Below are positions 60,785 to 64,000 of a stretch of 64,000 nucleotides of DNA, piece after piece (position 1 is the stretch's first letter; the number at the start of each line of letters is the position of its first letter). The translations under genes were made by a program, and so were the position numbers. Where the stretch lies: contig JANAVB010033217.1 of NCBI GenBank assembly GCA_029216955.1, positions 1,313,059-1,377,058 on the forward strand, read 5' to 3'. Origin of the DNA: Iris pallida. Taxonomy: Eukaryota > Streptophyta > Magnoliopsida > Asparagales > Iridaceae. Below the pieces are notes generated by a model, which saw only the letters and a list, made by a program, of their open reading frames with translations, was not told where the DNA came from and made no database searches.

Positions 60785-61068
60785 TCAAGGGCGGGGACGA
60801 GGACCCGACCCTTCCTGGTTAAATACATAATTTGCCAGCAATTCAAACATCTCGTTGTCTGAACACACCAGCAACTCACAGGCAGCTATCCTCACAGTTT
60901 TTTCTTAGCAGTCTTCCCAGGCTCCACCAACTTGGCAATTAGATCTTGATCTGGTGCAGGAACAGTTAAGCCTTCCCTCACTTCTTTCTGAGGAAGCACC
61001 GGAGGCTCAGCAGGAGGCGTCTCAGTCGTATCTTCAATCTTCGGAGTGAGCATATCTTCGAAAGACAT
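60785..61068 (-). pseudogene. Element B antisense small ORF (homologue of gene c in element C)
   Basis: Minus strand, ATG at 61066-61068: MSFEDMLTPKIEDTTE, EPPVLPQKE, AKLVEPGKTAKK, then a frameshift in an A-rich run, then VRIAACELLVCSD and NYVFNQEGSGPRPRP with TGA at 60785-60787. Element C's antisense ORF has MSSEDV, KIEDVTE, FLVEPGKTPEEE, LRMAACKFF and DYIFNKGGSGPHP at matching positions. Function unknown. A TATA-like CTATAACTAG lies about 50 bp upstream of the ATG. Confidence 0.7.
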
Positions 61069-61115
61069 TCTATACTGAGAGAAAAGAAGTTGAGAACATC
61101 TACAAAAGTTCTGTT

Positions 61116-61125
61116 CTAGTTATAG
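61116..61125 (-). promoter_or_regulatory. Degenerate TATA box of antisense small ORF in B
   Basis: CTATAACTAG on the minus strand, 48 bp before the ATG; the equivalent in C is TATAAATAG 52 bp before its ATG. Confidence 0.4.
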
Positions 61126-61411
61126 ACAGAATAACTAGATAATCGGCTTCGAGAATCGATGCGACTTTTTTTTCTCGAAAGAAGTCCAACTGTTCGTTCA
61201 TTCACTTTTTCTCCCTGAAAGAGTATGATTGCTCATTTATTCTCCTCCTCGAGAACCGAGGTGACTGTTCATTCATTCAGTTTCTTTCCCCTAAGAAGTA
61301 TGACTATCCATTCATTCATTCATCGGTCTTAGCATTTACTGTCTTTTATTTACTTTTTCGTAAATAAAGCCATAGATGATAAATCCTTAAATCTAAAACA
61401 GAAAAAAAAAA

Positions 61412-61618
61412 GAATTCACGTCCTCCGCATCTCTGAATTCCAATATCTACGTCAGCAACTTGTCACGTCCCTATCACCTCTGACAAAGTTGTCTATTGAA
61501 ATAACAATATTTCCAACATTATATTCTGCCACGTCCACATTACCTCTGAGCAGATGTAATAAATATCGTTATTTTATAATCAAGAAATATATCACGTCCG
61601 GTACCTCTGAATATATTT
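61412..61618 (-). repeat. Hairpin array in element B antisense cassette
   Basis: Four inverted repeats at 61412-61440, 61456-61491, 61518-61560 and 61585-61618. Stems are 6-11 bp and all different (GAATTC; CAACTTGTC; ATTATATTCTGC; AAATATAT). The loops, read on the minus strand, are nearly the same: AGAGATGCGGAGGACGT, AGAGGTGATAGGGACGT, TCAGAGGTAATGTGGACGTG and TCAGAGGTACCGGACGTG. It lies between the antisense spliced gene and the antisense small ORF. Confidence 0.8.
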
Positions 61619-62657
61619 TCTATTCTATTACTCATATCTATAACAAGGTATGCAACAAATAATGGAACTACAGAAAAAACTTCTCATTTCATTTTCTTTT
61701 GATTAAAATGTTAAAAAAGATACATCATAAAGAAAAAGATAACAATTTTGGTCATTGTATTCTGAAGATTAAGTGATGAGATCCATTATTCGCTTCTTCA
61801 AGGCTTTAGTTCTTTCGGTACAAGAATCCAGCATCCGTTGCCTGGCTTCAACCCTTCCTGACTCTGGGTCAAATGGGTGCAGGACGGCTGTAGGACGGCT
61901 GTTTGACGGGTTAGTTCTTCGTTTTGCAGCCAATCAAAGTCATCCTTTTGATGCTTCAAAATGTATAACTGGTTGATAGTAGCCTGATATAGCTGAGTTT
62001 CTTTTTTTATACCCTGCTTGATGGCTTTTAGCTCTTCCTGAAACCGAGCGATTTCAGCCTCCAGATCAGAAGCTTTCTTTTCCTTGTCTGCAGCTGCAGC
62101 TTTATGACTCTCGGCAGTAGAAGCTACTTCAAAAATCTGGACATCCAGCTCGGAAGATTGTCTCGTGAAAACCAGTAAAAAAGCTTCAAAATTGGCTTTA
62201 TTAGTTTCAGCCTCACGAGCCATAGCTTCGTATTCTGCATCCACTAGCAGCTCAAAGTCTCCTCTTTTAAGGTCTTTATAAACCTTAATCGACTCCTCCA
62301 GCTCATCCAAAATATGCTCCAGGAAAGTGGCCTGAGCCTCATCTCCTTGGCTACGGATGCCTCCAATTAAAAATGAGGAGGGATTTCTGAATGTGCTGAG
62401 TGGAACATCCTCTCTCTCCATTACCCGATGAATTAAAGGCTCCAAGGATGTGAAGAAGACTTTGGTGAAGGAAGCCACCATAAACTTATTAGCCGCTACA
62501 GCACTTGGAGTGGCTAACACTTCTGCCAGAGTCTCTACAACTTTAACAGATGGAGGCGCTTTATCTTGTATACTGATATGGGAATAGCTCCATTCTCCTG
62601 CTGGGGTTCCTTTGTCCAAGGGAGCCATCGTTGAGCTGGTAGTTCCTGTAGGTCCTT

Positions 62658-62739
62658 CTGCAATTTACATATGCCATTTGTTAGAGCGATATACGATGTT
62701 GAAGGAACTAAGATAAATAGATCATGTTTAGAAATCTAC
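62658..62739 (-). other. Intron 2 of antisense gene
   Basis: 82 bp with donor CAG|GTAGAT and acceptor TTGCAG|AA. Splicing joins ISGS to EGPTGTTSST and enters the frame of the coiled-coil exon. Without splicing the frame stops within 14 codons. Confidence 0.6.
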
Positions 62740-63381
62740 CTGAGCCGGATATTGCATGTGAAGTCTCAAGAGGTTTGGATGGTTCCATCTGAAGCCTCGA
62801 CATGGTTTCCGCAGACACCGTAGCTTGACTACTTCCAGCCCCTGATTCAGTTTGAGGTGGCAGAGTAATTGGAGTCTGATCTACTAACTCTTCAGTGTTT
62901 ACCACTCCGGAAGCCTTGGGTTTTCCACCTATTTATTCAGAGATTCTGGGTTCATCGATTCTGGGACTAGCATGCCCTTCATCGACAACTAGGTTTTTTT
63001 CACCTTCAACAATTGACTGGCCTTCATCGGCCGGTAATTCTTGAGGTGATGGAACATCCACTAAAATCTGTCCCTCCTTAGCGGCACTATTCCAGTCATC
63101 ACCAAATGATTCGTCACCATAGTCGCAATCTGCTAACGCGTCTATCATCTCTCGATCCTCCTGAGAGTGAGTAGGATCTTGAGCCTTTGGAGAATTTATC
63201 ACTCCTTCTTGAGGAGGCAGATCTTTCTCTGGAGAGATGGTTATCCGAGTAACAGGAGTTGGTGAAGGAACCGTTATCCCCGCCATAGCAAGTACATTAG
63301 CGGGAATAATTACCACCAAAATGTCCGATCTTGGGGCCTCTACAGTCATGACAGAAGGCTGGATATCTGCTGAAGTAGCCA

Positions 63382-63459
63382 CTACGAATAAAAGAATCAG
63401 TCAATGTACATCTTTAAGAGAAAAATATATATCGATGTATATCCAAATCCTGATATTAC
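63382..63459 (-). other. Intron 1 of antisense gene
   Basis: 78 bp with donor GAAG|GTAATAT and acceptor TTCGTAG|TG after a T-rich stretch. Splicing joins DLPPQE in frame to VATSADIQPS. Confidence 0.65.
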
Positions 63460-64000
63460 CTTCCTGAGGTGGTAAATCTTGTTCCAGATGGCTGGTAGAT
63501 TCCGTCGGTGGGGAAGGGACAGAAGACGTATTAGTTCTCCGAAGAACTTGTCGGTTCACTAATAATTTTCTCCTGACTCCCCCACGTGGTGATGCAACCA
63601 ATTCTTCAGCAGCTTCGGTGCGATCATCATCCAAATCGATCAAGGCAGTAGATGTTTCTTCTTGAGTAACCCCTCCTTGTTTTTGAATAGAAGAAGGAGT
63701 GGCCTCCTTCTCTCCGGAAGAGGTACGAAGGAGCATCTGTTTAGACTGAGAACGTGTTATTCTCGTAGTTGTTGGCTCATTTATGACCAATGAGGTCTTT
63801 TGCTGCTTTTCCTGAACTCTAGGCGAAGTAGGTCTATCATCAAGTTGAAGGAGGGTCGTTGTCTCCTTAGCTTTTCTTTTTCTTAACCCCTTGGCAGGGG
63901 ATTTCTATTTCCGTACCTTTAAAGATACGTCCAAAGGATCATGTACCTCATCCGAATAGTTCTTGACAATAGAAGCTTCCAGCGGTGGATCTGCGGGATC

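Larger units (their letters stand above)
36697..64000 (+). mobile_element. Element B: Ty3/gypsy Tat-type (Ogre-like) retrotransposon, split by element C
   Basis: Plus strand: LTR 36697-37632, PBS, ORF1, gag-protease, UAG, RT, RNase H, archaeal-type RNase H and integrase to 45931. Element C (45932-60376 plus target duplication) interrupts the integrase between ENNDHL and RLQELEAL, and the integrase ends at 60698. An antisense cassette follows on the minus strand to the window edge. The 3' LTR is outside. The coding region carries many frameshifts and stops, so it is older than C. It is inserted in element D. Confidence 0.9.
61798..64000 (-). pseudogene. Spliced antisense gene of element B, C-terminal part, unknown function
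   Basis: Minus strand, running in from beyond 64000. Exons 64000-63460, 63381-62740 and 62657-61798 join in frame over two short GT-AG introns. In-frame stops near 63910 (TAG) and at 62933-62935 (TAA) break it. Reading order: acidic linker, basic KGLRKRKAK (possible nuclear signal), RITRSQSKQ, two ISPEKDLPPQE/EQDLPPQE-type segments, an acidic region (YGDESFGDDW), then a C-terminal coiled coil rich in E, A and K (residues 100-230 of the last exon) ending VPKELKP. Related Tat elements are known to carry antisense ORFs, some with a plant mobile domain; if present it would lie upstream, outside the window. Confidence 0.6.

Overview
This window is repeat-dense DNA from a flowering plant nuclear genome. 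Everything recognisable is plant LTR-retrotransposon material, plus tRNA-derived SINEs, a fold-back element and long (AT)n/(GT)n microsatellites. I see no ordinary host gene, no rRNA or tRNA gene, and nothing bacterial or organellar.

Layout. 1-6898: a minus-strand Ty1/copia element of SIRE/Maximus type (5' LTR 5811-6898, PBS, gag, protease, integrase, RT, RNase H; 3' end outside the window). 6899-7446: a short unknown coding-like remnant. Element A (plus strand, LTR 7447-9584, ORF1, gag-protease to 14943, RT fragment 24060-24448) is a decayed Ty3/gypsy Tat element. It is split by element E (14944-24059), a Del/Tekay-like element with about 3.9 kb LTRs and only 1.26 kb of internal DNA (LARD-like). 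24449-30868: microsatellites, two SINEs around a fold-back element, and remnants of two chromoviruses. Element D (30869-36696 and beyond) is a second LARD-like Del/Tekay derivative. Its second LTR is interrupted by element B (plus strand, from 36697), another Tat element. B's integrase is in turn interrupted by element C (45932-60376, minus strand, complete, 5-bp target duplication ATCTT). B resumes at 60382 and runs off the window.

A, B and C share one architecture: a short LTR with a TATAAATAG box; a primer-binding site overlapping the start of ORF1; an ORF1 of unknown function; a large gag-protease ORF; an in-frame UAG (B and C); then RT, RNase H, a second archaeal-type RNase H and integrase. 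The dual RNase H marks the Tat clade, and a separate ORF1 upstream of gag recalls Ogre. B and C also carry a cassette of genes on the opposite strand between pol and the 3' LTR. In C this cassette has three small TATA-driven genes, one with an intron.

Most notable signals. (i) Both antisense cassettes contain an array of small hairpins at the same place, with unrelated stems but a conserved loop (about YAGAGGTnATnnGGACGTG). (ii) Each Tat element has its own short GCG-containing word (A: ATGCGC; B: GGCGCAA; C: GCGTAAA) repeated through its LTR and ORF1, and in C also in the intron of an antisense gene. (iii) pol and the antisense genes converge on overlapping opposite poly(A) signals in both B and C. 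Together these suggest a self-contained antisense regulatory module in these retrotransposons. All functional readings are inference; coordinates come from reading the sequence by eye.
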